Shown here piece after piece: positions 1 to 7,123 of a stretch of DNA of 64,000 bases. Origin of the DNA: Micromonospora ferruginea (lineage in GTDB: Bacteria; Actinomycetota; Actinomycetes; Mycobacteriales; Micromonosporaceae); assembly GCF_013694245.2 (NCBI RefSeq), contig NZ_CP059322.2, positions 4,719,001 to 4,783,000 on the forward strand. Direction: 5' to 3'. The notes beneath the pieces were generated by a model, which was not told the origin of the DNA, searched no databases, and saw only the letters and a program-made list of their open reading frames with translations. The position numbers and the translations under genes are program-made. Position 1 is the stretch's first letter. Each line of letters opens with the position of its first letter.

Positions 1-607
1 CGCCCAGCTTGTGGGTGATGAACACGATCGACTTGCCGGCGGCCTTGAGCGACCGCATGACCGTGAGCAGTTCCTCGGTCTCCTGCGGGGTGAGCACAGC
101 CGTCGGCTCGTCCAGGATCAGCAGGTCGACGTCGCGGGTGAGCGCCTTGACGATCTCCACCCGCTGCTGGATGCCGACCGGCAGGTCCTCGATCACCGCG
201 TCCGGGTCGACCCGGAGGTTGTAGCGCTCGGAGACCTCGGCGACCTCGCGCCGGGCCCGCCGGCGGTCCAGCAGCCCGGCGAAGGGCAGCTTGACCTGCT
301 CGGCGCCGAGCATCACGTTCTCGGCCACGGTGAAGACCGGCACCAGCATGAAGTGCTGGTGCACCATCCCGATCCCGGCGGCGATCGCGTCCGACGGGCC
401 CTTCAGCCGCAGCGGCTTGCCGTCGACCAGGATCTCGCCCTCGTCCGGCTGGTAGAGGCCGTAGAGCACGTTCATCAGGGTCGACTTGCCGGCGCCGTTC
501 TCGCCGAGCAGGGCGTGGATCTCTCCAGGCTCCACCGTGAGGTCGATGTGGTCGTTGGCGACCAGATCACCGAACCGTTTGGTGATGCCGCGCAGTTCGA
601 GTCTCAG
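1..607 (-). CDS. ABC transporter ATP-binding protein, simple sugar/nucleoside (BMP) type, partial
   Basis: This is the N-terminal ~202 residues of the ATPase of a CUT2/BMP-type importer; the rest lies off the left edge. Walker A is GENGAGKST (residues 35-43), the Q-loop region reads GMVHQHFML, the signature motif is LPVGIQQRVEIVKAL (near 143) and Walker B is LLILDEPTAVLTP. The ITHKLG switch region sits at the edge. No ATG, GTG or TTG occurs in frame near the beginning. AGGAGG lies 5 nt before a CTG at 607-605, so CTG is the chosen start (MRLELRGITKRFG). It follows the BMP lipoprotein gene on the same strand, separated by a hairpin, which is the usual order before two permease genes. ATPases of this family normally have two ABC domains (~500 aa); only the first is visible. 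Confidence 0.9.
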   Translation of the reverse strand, partial: MRLELRGITKRFGDLVANDHIDLTVEPGEIHALLGENGAGKSTLMNVLYGLYQPDEGEILVDGKPLRLKGPSDAIAAGIGMVHQHFMLVPVFTVAENVMLGAEQVKLPFAGLLDRRRARREVAEVSERYNLRVDPDAVIEDLPVGIQQRVEIVKALTRDVDLLILDEPTAVLTPQETEELLTVMRSLKAAGKSIVFITHKLG

Positions 608-696
608 CGCAACCTCCTGGAGTGCGAGCGATGGTGCAGCGTAGCGACTGCCGCGCCGCCACCGCGCCGGGTGGGGGTGTCGGGGGATCACGGTGA

Positions 697-746
697 CCGG
701 CCGCCCCGGGCGTGGGGTTGGAGAACCCGTACGCCCGGGACGGCCG
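697..746 (-). terminator. Intercistronic hairpin between BMP lipoprotein and ATPase genes
   Basis: CCGGCCG-CCCGGGCG-type arms face each other around a GGAG loop, with about 20 paired bases and one mismatch. It lies in the 205-nt gap between the lipoprotein stop (813) and the ATPase start (607). In binding-protein operons such hairpins commonly cause partial termination or stabilise the upstream mRNA, giving more binding protein than transporter. There is no U-tract. Confidence 0.6.
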
Positions 747-812
747 GATCGTGCTAGCTGGTGCTCGCCGGCCCCGCTGCCGATGATCTCACCGCGGCGG
801 CCGGCGGAGCGG

Positions 813-1904
813 TCACTTGGTCGGCTGGGCCTTCGAGGTGACCGTGATGGTGCCGGCGGCGATGTCCGCCTTGATCTTGTCGACCTCGGCCTTCAGGTCC
901 GCCGGGACCTTGCTGTCGAAGTCGTGGTACGGCGCGATGGAGACACCGGTGTTGGCCAGGGTGCCCACGAAGCCCGGGGTGGACTGGAGCTTCTCGCCAC
1001 CGGCGGCCTTCACCACGGCCTCCTTGACGGCCTCCGGGATGTTCTTGACGACCGTGGTCACGATCGCCGAGCAGTCCGGGGTGCTCTCGCAGCCGTCGAC
1101 GTCGACCCAGACGACCGAGTACTTGCCGCCCGAGGCCTTGGCCGCGGAGGTGGTGCCGAGGCCGGCGCCACCGGCGACCGGCATGATGATGTCGGCGCCC
1201 TGGGCGACCAGCGCGTCGGAGACCTTCTTGCCCTCGTCCTGCTTGACGAAGTCGTTGGTGAAGGAGCCCTTCTGGGTGGCCTTGTCCCAGCCGATGACCG
1301 AGACGTTCTTGTTCTTGGCCTTGTTGTAGTACGCCACGCCGTCGGCGAAGCCGTCCATGAAGATGGTGACCGGCGGGATCGGCAGGCCGCCGTAGGTGCC
1401 CACCTTGCCGGTCTTGCTCATCCCGGCGGCGAGGTAGCCGGCCTGGAACGCGGCCTGCGCGGTGTCGAACTGCATCGGGTAGATGTTGCCCACACCCGGG
1501 TTGGCGTCGACGATCGCGAACTGCTGGTTCGGGTTCGCGGCGGCGGCCTTCTTGGTGGCGTCCGACATCAGGCCACCGACGGCCAGGATGAAGTCGCACT
1601 TCTGGTTGACGAACCCGGTCAGGTTGACCTCGTAGTCCGCCTCGGCCTTCGACTGCACGTTCTTGATGTCGATGTTGTCGTTCTCCTTCTTCGCCTCCTG
1701 GAGGCCCTTCCAGGCCGAGGTGTTGAAGGACTTGTCGTCGATGCCACCGACGTCGGTCACCATGCAGGCGCTGTACTTCTTGCCGCCAGTGCCGCCGGCG
1801 TCGTTCTTGTCGTCGTCCGGAGCCTCACCACACGCGGCGGCGCCCAGCACGAGGCCACCCGCCACGAAGGCGGAGGCGATCCGCATCCCACGCACAGAGC
1901 GCAA
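813..1904 (-). CDS. BMP family ABC transporter substrate-binding lipoprotein
   Basis: Substrate-binding lipoprotein of the basic membrane protein (PnrA/BMP) family, which binds nucleosides or related ligands outside the membrane and feeds the ABC importer downstream. The 363-aa product has a signal peptide with a hydrophobic core (about residues 9-22) and a probable lipidation Cys26 (GAAAC followed by GEAPDDD). Mature-protein motifs typical of the family include VTDVGGIDDKSFN, GYLAAGMSK and the C-terminal region after IAPYHDFDSKVP. The start is TTG at 1904, with AAGGAG six nt upstream; in-frame GTG and ATG codons just downstream (1895, 1887) lack such spacing. It is first in the operon with the ATPase. 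The exact ligand cannot be read from sequence. Confidence 0.93.
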   Translation of the reverse strand: MRSVRGMRIASAFVAGGLVLGAAACGEAPDDDKNDAGGTGGKKYSACMVTDVGGIDDKSFNTSAWKGLQEAKKENDNIDIKNVQSKAEADYEVNLTGFVNQKCDFILAVGGLMSDATKKAAAANPNQQFAIVDANPGVGNIYPMQFDTAQAAFQAGYLAAGMSKTGKVGTYGGLPIPPVTIFMDGFADGVAYYNKAKNKNVSVIGWDKATQKGSFTNDFVKQDEGKKVSDALVAQGADIIMPVAGGAGLGTTSAAKASGGKYSVVWVDVDGCESTPDCSAIVTTVVKNIPEAVKEAVVKAAGGEKLQSTPGFVGTLANTGVSIAPYHDFDSKVPADLKAEVDKIKADIAAGTITVTSKAQPTK

Positions 1905-2031
1905 GACGTCTCCTTCCCATTGCGCCCGCGTCGTGCGCGGTACGCATGCCCTTGCGCCGGCCTGCGGTATGCCGCCGGCGTCCCACGTTACGGACGGGAG
2001 CGTACGCCCGCGCCCACCCACCGGCCGACAA

Positions 2032-2070
2032 TCGTGCACGACTGTTGAGTGTCCGTTACCCCGGTGTAAC
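2032..2070. promoter_or_regulatory. Palindromic sites upstream of the BMP operon
   Basis: Two inverted repeats sit about 130-165 nt upstream of the lipoprotein start: a perfect TCGTGCACGA (2032-2041) and GTTAC-N6-GTAAC (2055-2070). They could be operators for the transporter operon. No regulator gene is adjacent, so this is only a candidate. Confidence 0.3.
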
Positions 2071-2163
2071 CCTTGGGTGGGGCAGATCACTTTTCCGACC
2101 GGTAGGCGTGCGCGGGCGCGTCCTGAACGTCCGTTTCCCGGTGCCCTCCCGGCGCCCGGCGGC

Positions 2164-2514
2164 CTACCGCCAGAACACCGCGACCGCCGCGTTGAGCAGG
2201 GTCAACCCGATGATCGCAAGGAAGTGCCCGCGGTTCACGGACTCCCGCTTACGGGAGAAGAAGACCATGACGAAGATGAGCAGCGCGAGCACCAACTTGG
2301 TAACAAGCTTCGCCGGGGCCGGTTCGTCACCGTCGCGCAGCGGCGCGGAGAGCCCGAGACCGGTGAGGATCTGGATCACCGCTCCCCACAGCATGGCCGC
2401 GTTGATCCGCAGCCGGCCGCTGACGTACTGGGCGATCCCGCCGCCGAGCAGCAGCGCGAAGCCGATCAGATGGACGTAGAGAAGGATCAGTCGAAGAGCT
2501 TCCACGCCGGCCAT
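2164..2514 (-). CDS. Small integral membrane protein, function unknown
   Basis: A 116-aa protein with four hydrophobic segments (about residues 5-30, 38-56, 66-85 and 95-114), so probably four membrane spans. It has a GGG-rich first helix and a short charged loop APLRDGDEPAPAKL after span 2. It starts at ATG 2514 with GGGGAA just upstream. I do not recognise a functional family; its layout matches small conserved membrane proteins of actinomycetes. It lies alone between the BMP operon promoter region and the next membrane protein on the same strand. Confidence 0.75.
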   Translation of the reverse strand: MAGVEALRLILLYVHLIGFALLLGGGIAQYVSGRLRINAAMLWGAVIQILTGLGLSAPLRDGDEPAPAKLVTKLVLALLIFVMVFFSRKRESVNRGHFLAIIGLTLLNAAVAVFWR

Positions 2515-2562
2515 TGTTCCCCATCAACGACGCCGCGTAGTAGTCAGCTCGCCGAGGTGCCG

Positions 2563-3561
2563 TCATACCGTGACCTGCGCCGCCACCGGCTGCTCCGCCA
2601 CGGTCTCCCGGTCCGCGTCGGCTCCGGCCCGGCGGCCGGCCAGCACCAGCGCCAGCCCGACCAGCGCGTACCCGGACAGCACGGCCAGCGGCCGGCCGGT
2701 GCCCGCGCCGTCGAAGAACGCCGCCGAGCGCAGCAGCGTGCCGCCCGCGCCGACCGGCAGGAACTGTCCGACCGTCCCCCACGGCTGCGGCAGCAGCTCG
2801 GGCGCGGCGGCGACCGCGGAGAGCGGGTTGCCGACCAGGAAGACGAGCAGCGCCCCGAGGCCGAGACCGGCGCGGCCGAGCAGCGCGCCGAGACCCGCCA
2901 CCGTGCCGGCCGCGGCCAGCGAGAAGAGGCCGATCGCGCCCGCCTCCCGCCACGGGTCGCCGTCGAGCAGGCCGAGCCAGCCGTGCAGCACCGTGACACC
3001 GGCCGCGCCGGCGAGCACCGCGTACCCGATCAGGCCGGCCAGCCGCGCGCGGCGGCCGGCGACCAGGAGCGTGAGCAGCGCGCCGGCCAGCATGCCGGTG
3101 AGCGCCAGCGGTAGGAACCCGGCGGCGAACCCGGCGCCGCGCGGGTCGTCCGGGTCGGTCGGCACGACCGCCGTCACCGGCACCGGGCGACCGGCCGCGA
3201 GCTGACCGGCGGCCTCGGTGAGCAGGGCCGCCACGGTCGGGCTGGCGGCCGGCGCGGTGTGCAGGGCGACGCCGTCCGGACCGGCCACGAACGCGGCGTA
3301 GACCTCCCGGTCGCGCAGCGCCCGGTCGGCCGCTGCGGCGTCCGGCAGCGCGGTGACGGCGAAGCCGCCGGGGCGGGCGGCGGCCAGCCGGGCGGTCAGC
3401 TCGGCGACGGCCGGCGGCGGACCCGCCACGGCCACCGGCAGGTCGCGCGGCGCGAGGTGCGCGGCGGGTGCCGCGAACAGCGGTACGAGCAGCGCCTGCA
3501 CCACCACCGCCACGCCGACGAGCAGCGCGGTGAGGGTCCAGGGCGAGCGGGAGCGCAGCAT
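2563..3561 (-). CDS. Multi-span membrane protein (YhgE/Pip or ABC-2-like), TetR-controlled
   Basis: A 332-aa protein with one N-terminal span (LTALLVGVAVVVQALLVPL), an extracytoplasmic region of roughly 140 residues rich in Ala/Pro, then five to six closely spaced spans to a short hydrophilic tail. This topology resembles YhgE/Pip and ABC-2-type export permeases, often drug- or lipid-efflux components. The start is the ATG at 3561 because AAGGAG lies six nt upstream; the in-frame ATG at 3567 abuts the Shine-Dalgarno site and is unlikely. It is divergent from the TetR gene at 3660, with two TetR-type palindromes between them, so it is the likely regulated target. The substrate is unknown. Confidence 0.75.
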   Translation of the reverse strand: MLRSRSPWTLTALLVGVAVVVQALLVPLFAAPAAHLAPRDLPVAVAGPPPAVAELTARLAAARPGGFAVTALPDAAAADRALRDREVYAAFVAGPDGVALHTAPAASPTVAALLTEAAGQLAAGRPVPVTAVVPTDPDDPRGAGFAAGFLPLALTGMLAGALLTLLVAGRRARLAGLIGYAVLAGAAGVTVLHGWLGLLDGDPWREAGAIGLFSLAAAGTVAGLGALLGRAGLGLGALLVFLVGNPLSAVAAAPELLPQPWGTVGQFLPVGAGGTLLRSAAFFDGAGTGRPLAVLSGYALVGLALVLAGRRAGADADRETVAEQPVAAQVTV

Positions 3562-3575
3562 CGCCATCTCCTTAA

Positions 3576-3645
3576 AACGAATGTTCGTTCTCTTGGAATG
3601 AGCGTGCGCCGTCGCCGGCTCGTTCGTCAAGAACGAACGTTCGCT
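3576..3645. promoter_or_regulatory. Paired TetR-type operators in divergent promoter region
   Basis: A perfect palindrome AACGAATGTTCGTT (3576-3589) lies just upstream of the membrane-protein ribosome-binding site. A near-perfect AACGAACGTTCGCT (3632-3645, one mismatch) lies immediately before the -10 box of the TetR gene. A further CGTTCGT half-site is at 3621-3627. The spacing fits one repressor shutting both divergent promoters. Confidence 0.75.
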
Positions 3646-3646
3646 T

Positions 3647-3652
3647 TAGGAT
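3647..3652 (+). promoter_or_regulatory. -10 box TAGGAT for leaderless tetR
   Basis: TAGGAT ends seven nt before the GTG at 3660, so transcription should begin at or next to the start codon. The operator at 3632-3645 abuts it. Confidence 0.55.
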
Positions 3653-3659
3653 GTGTGTC

Positions 3660-4247
3660 GTGCCACGCGTGTCCGAACAGCACCTCGCCGCCCGCCGCCG
3701 GCAGATCCTCGACGCGGCTCGGCGCTGCTTCGTGCGCGACGGGTTCCACCACACCTCGATGCAGGACGTGATCAAGGAGGCGGGGCTCTCGGTCGGCGCG
3801 GTCTACCGCTACTTCCCCAGCAAGAACGACCTGATCACGGCCATCGCCCAGGCGGTGATCGGGACCGCCGACGCGACCTTCGCCGACCTGTCCACCGCCG
3901 ACCCGCCGCTGCCGCTGATCGGGGTGCTGGACCGCGCGCTGACCTTCGTCGACACCCAGCTCGGCCCGGACGGCGTGCTGCCGCTGGCGTTGCAGGTGTG
4001 GAGCGAGGCCCAGCGGGACCCGGTGCTGGCCGAGTTCGTCGCCGCCACGTACACCCGGTTGCGCGGCCACTTCGTCACCGCCGCGACCCGGGCGCGCGAC
4101 GCCGGCGAGCTGTCCCCGGACGCCGACCCGGAGGCGGTGGGCGCGGCGCTGTTCGGTCTCGTGCCGGGCTACTTCACCCAGCGGATCCTCACCGGCTCCC
4201 CGGACCGCGCCACCTACCTCGCCGGCGCCCGCGCCCTCCTGCGCTGA
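3660..4247 (+). CDS. TetR/AcrR family transcriptional regulator
   Basis: A 195-aa repressor with the N-terminal TetR helix-turn-helix at about residues 8-55 (ILDAARRCFVRDGFHHTSMQ then SVGAVYRYFPSKNDL) and a helical ligand-binding C-terminal domain. The start is GTG 3660, supported by a TAGGAT -10 box seven nt upstream; an ATG at 3651 would add three residues. It is divergent from the membrane protein at 2563-3561, with matching palindromes between, so it probably represses that exporter-like gene and itself. The inducing ligand is unknown. Confidence 0.92.
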   Translation: MPRVSEQHLAARRRQILDAARRCFVRDGFHHTSMQDVIKEAGLSVGAVYRYFPSKNDLITAIAQAVIGTADATFADLSTADPPLPLIGVLDRALTFVDTQLGPDGVLPLALQVWSEAQRDPVLAEFVAATYTRLRGHFVTAATRARDAGELSPDADPEAVGAALFGLVPGYFTQRILTGSPDRATYLAGARALLR

Positions 4248-4254
4248 GGTGTTG

Positions 4255-4300
4255 GGCGGGGGCCCCGCTTATGCAGAATGCGTTAAGCGGGGCCCCCGCC
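4255..4300. repeat. Palindromic element, copy 1; bidirectional terminator
   Basis: A 17-bp perfect stem of GGCGGGGGCCCCGCTTA and its complement around a 12-nt loop. It lies between the convergent tetR stop and the GH13 stop, so it probably ends transcription from both sides. The same core recurs near 20119, 35077, 41063 and 59689. Confidence 0.85.
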
Positions 4301-4302
4301 TT

Positions 4303-6102
4303 TCACCAGCGCCAGAGCTGGAAGGTCGGGCCGTCGGCGGGCAGCGTCGCGGCGCCGGGGCGCAGCGCGGGCGCGCCGCCGTAGATGTTGTCGGCGGCGG
4401 GCAGGCCGGTCAGGTGGACCGGGGCGCCGGGGGCGCGGCGGGCCATCGCCAGCACCGAGCCGGTCGGCGTCTCGCGGAGGAAGACCAGCGTGTCCGCGTC
4501 GGCGTGCACCCACCGCAGGCCGCCGTGCCGCAGCGCCGGCTCGTCGCGGCGCAACGCCAGCAACGACCGGTACGCGTCGAACGTGCGCCGGTCCCAGCTC
4601 TCCGGCCGGTGCCACGGCATCGGGGTACGCGAGCCCTCCCCGTTCGTGCCGGTCAGCCCCAGCTCGTCACCGGCGAACACGACGGGCGTCCCGGGCATGG
4701 TGGCGAGCAGCCCGGCGGCCACCTCCTGCCGGGCGGCGTCGCCGACCACGGTGCGGATCCGGGCCGAGTCGTGCGAGCCGAGGAGCTGCCACGAGTGCGT
4801 GTACGACCGCCAGGAGATCAGCGACCGGTAGGTGTTCATGGTGGCCAGCACCGCGTCCGCGTCCCGCCGCCGCACCCCGCCGGGCGTGCCGAGGAAGTTC
4901 GGCACCGGGCCGTCGCCGTGGCGCAGCCAGGACCACACCGGGTCGGTGAACCCGACGTAGTTCATCGTGCCGTGCCAGCCGTCGCGGTCCAGGTCGCCGG
5001 TGTGGTCGTGGCCGTGCTCGGCGAGCAGCAGCCCGTCCGGCCGGGTCTCGGCGACCACCTCACGCAGCAGCCGCGCCACCTCGTGGGTGTACGCGTCCGC
5101 GCCCCGCCGGCCGGTCATGTTCGCCACGTCCACCCGCCAGCCGTCCAGCCCGTACGGCGGGCGCAGCCAGCGGCGCAGCAGCGAGTCCTCGGCGGTGGCG
5201 AAGCGGCGGCGCAGCTCCGCGCTGCCCCAGTTGAGCTTCGGCAGCGACTTGACCCCGTTCCACGACTCGTAGTCCGAGCCGGGCAGGTCGAAGTAGTACA
5301 GCTCCCGCTCCGGCGCGTCGACGTCGGAGATCGCGTCGGTGAACCACCGGTGCGCGTCGCCGGTGTGGTTGCTGGTGATGTCGCCGAGCAGCCGCCAGCC
5401 CCGGGCCCGCACCGCGTCGGCGAGCCGGGCCAGCGCCGCGTCGCCGCCGAGCAGCGGGTCGACGGCGTCGAAGCTGGACGCGTCGTACCGGTGGTTGGAG
5501 CGGGCCGGGAAGATCGGGGTGAGGTAGACCGTGTTGACGCCGAGCCGGTCCAGGTGGTCCAGGCGCTCGGTGATCCCGTCCAGGTCGCCGCCGTAGAACT
5601 GGCGGGGCGTCTCCGGGCCGCGACCGACGACCGGGGTGTCCCAGTCGCAGGCGATGGCCCAGTCCGGGACGCTGCGGCCGGCCGCGCCGGCCGAGCGGGC
5701 GAACCGGTCCGGGAAGATCTGGTAGATCACCGCGTCCCGGGCCCAGGCCGGCGGCGGCGCGTAGCTGACCAGCTTGAAGTCGCCGTGGTCCGGCACGTCG
5801 TGGGCGGCCGTGCCGGCCGCGTTCAGCCAGCGGGCGCCGGCGTCGCCGTCGAGCAGGAAGCGGTAGTTGCTGACCGGGTTGCGGACCTCGACGTCGGCCC
5901 GCCACCACACGTCGCCGTCGACGGTGCGGTCGACGACCGCCTCGGCGAAGTGCGGCTCGCCGTCGCCGGTGGTGCGCAGGTGCACCCGGTCGACGCCGGC
6001 GCCGGCCGGCACCCGGACGAAGACGGGCACGGTCTGCCCGAGCGCGGGCTCCTGCTCCGGCACGTAGGTGGCGGAGCCGTCGTGGTGGGGCTGCAGGGAC
6101 AT
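4303..6102 (-). CDS. Glycoside hydrolase family 13 (neopullulanase/cyclomaltodextrinase-like)
   Basis: Starch- and maltodextrin-hydrolysing enzyme, 599 aa, with no visible signal peptide, so cytoplasmic. An N-terminal Ig-like/CBM34-type region (about 15-125) precedes the (beta/alpha)8 domain. GH13 motifs are present: GDITSNHTGD (region I), GLDGWRVDVAN with the nucleophile Asp (II), LLAEHGHD with the acid/base Glu (III) and LLGSHDSARI (IV). The N-terminal module plus the INT-type region I favours neopullulanase, maltogenic amylase or cyclomaltodextrinase activity; which one cannot be settled here. The start is ATG 6102, with GAAAGG seven nt upstream. It follows malEFG on the same strand after a 136-nt gap and is probably co-regulated with the transporter. 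Confidence 0.88.
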   Translation of the reverse strand: MSLQPHHDGSATYVPEQEPALGQTVPVFVRVPAGAGVDRVHLRTTGDGEPHFAEAVVDRTVDGDVWWRADVEVRNPVSNYRFLLDGDAGARWLNAAGTAAHDVPDHGDFKLVSYAPPPAWARDAVIYQIFPDRFARSAGAAGRSVPDWAIACDWDTPVVGRGPETPRQFYGGDLDGITERLDHLDRLGVNTVYLTPIFPARSNHRYDASSFDAVDPLLGGDAALARLADAVRARGWRLLGDITSNHTGDAHRWFTDAISDVDAPERELYYFDLPGSDYESWNGVKSLPKLNWGSAELRRRFATAEDSLLRRWLRPPYGLDGWRVDVANMTGRRGADAYTHEVARLLREVVAETRPDGLLLAEHGHDHTGDLDRDGWHGTMNYVGFTDPVWSWLRHGDGPVPNFLGTPGGVRRRDADAVLATMNTYRSLISWRSYTHSWQLLGSHDSARIRTVVGDAARQEVAAGLLATMPGTPVVFAGDELGLTGTNGEGSRTPMPWHRPESWDRRTFDAYRSLLALRRDEPALRHGGLRWVHADADTLVFLRETPTGSVLAMARRAPGAPVHLTGLPAADNIYGGAPALRPGAATLPADGPTFQLWRW

Positions 6103-6238
6103 GGTGCGGCCTTTCGCGTCGTACCGACAGTGAGTGGGGCGCCCGCCGCGATCGGTCACCCGACCGCGACGGTCGCCCTCCAAACCGCTCCGGTGTACGC
6201 CGACACGACGCCCTTGCCGCAGCGTGAGCCGAGGAGGC

Positions 6239-7123
6239 TCAGCCCTTGACCGCTCCGGAGGTGAGGCCGGAGACGATGTAGCGCTGGAGCAGTTGGAACA
6301 CCAGCACCGTGGGGATCGCGGTGAGCAGCGTGCCCGCCGCGAACATCCCGAAGTTGTTGTTGCGCTCCCCCGCCACCAGGCCGTACATGCCGACCGCGAG
6401 GGTCTTCGAATCGGTGTTGGTGAGGAACACGTTGGCGATGATGAACTCGTTGATCGACCCGATGAACGCGAGCAGGCCGGTCACCGCCAGGATCGGCGCC
6501 ACCAGCGGCAGCATGATCCGGAAGAAGACCTGCACGTGCGACGCGCCGTCCATGGTCGCCGACTCGTCCAGCTCCTTCGGCAGGGTGTCGAAGAAGCCCT
6601 TCATCAGCCAGGTGTTCGCGCCGAGCGCGCCACCCATGTAGAGCAGGAACAGGCCCCACGGGGTGTTGAAGCCGATCCCCGGGTAGAGGTCGGTGATCGT
6701 GGTGAAGATCAGGAAGATCGCCACGATCGCCAGGAACTGCGGGAACATCTGGATCAGCAGCAGCGTGAGCAGGCCGATCCGGCGCCCGGCGAACCGCATC
6801 CGGGAGAACGCGTACGCGGCCAGCGCCGACAGGAAGATCGACGCGAAGCTGGCCACGCCCGCCAGGAGCAGCGAGTTGAGGAACCAGTGGCCGAACGCGG
6901 TCCGGTCGAACAGGTTGGTGAAGTTCTCCAGCGACGCCCCGGTCGGCAGCAGCTCGGTGGAGGAGAGCGTGCCGAGCGGGTTGAGCGCCGCGGAGATCAC
7001 GAACATGATCGGGAAGAGGCTGAACAGCACGGCCAGCACGCCGACCAGGTGCCGCCAGCCCACCAGGGCGAACCACCGGCCACGCGACCGTCGGGCCACG
7101 GGGGTCTCCGCGAGGCTGGTCAC
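6239..7123 (-). CDS. malG: Maltose/maltodextrin ABC transporter permease MalG-like
   Basis: Inner-membrane permease, 294 aa, six predicted spans, with the cytoplasmic EAA loop ELDESATMDGASHVQVFFRI for ATPase docking near residues 190-210. It pairs with the MalF-like protein encoded immediately upstream. Its GTG start overlaps the malF stop (GTGA, 4 nt), so translation is coupled. No ATPase gene is in the operon, so a shared MsiK-type ATPase elsewhere probably energises it. Confidence 0.9.
   Translation of the reverse strand: MTSLAETPVARRSRGRWFALVGWRHLVGVLAVLFSLFPIMFVISAALNPLGTLSSTELLPTGASLENFTNLFDRTAFGHWFLNSLLLAGVASFASIFLSALAAYAFSRMRFAGRRIGLLTLLLIQMFPQFLAIVAIFLIFTTITDLYPGIGFNTPWGLFLLYMGGALGANTWLMKGFFDTLPKELDESATMDGASHVQVFFRIMLPLVAPILAVTGLLAFIGSINEFIIANVFLTNTDSKTLAVGMYGLVAGERNNNFGMFAAGTLLTAIPTVLVFQLLQRYIVSGLTSGAVKG

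Noticed and set aside
6226..6240. Hairpin GAGCC-GAGGA-GGCTC after malG
   Set aside because: Only five base pairs; too weak to call a terminator.
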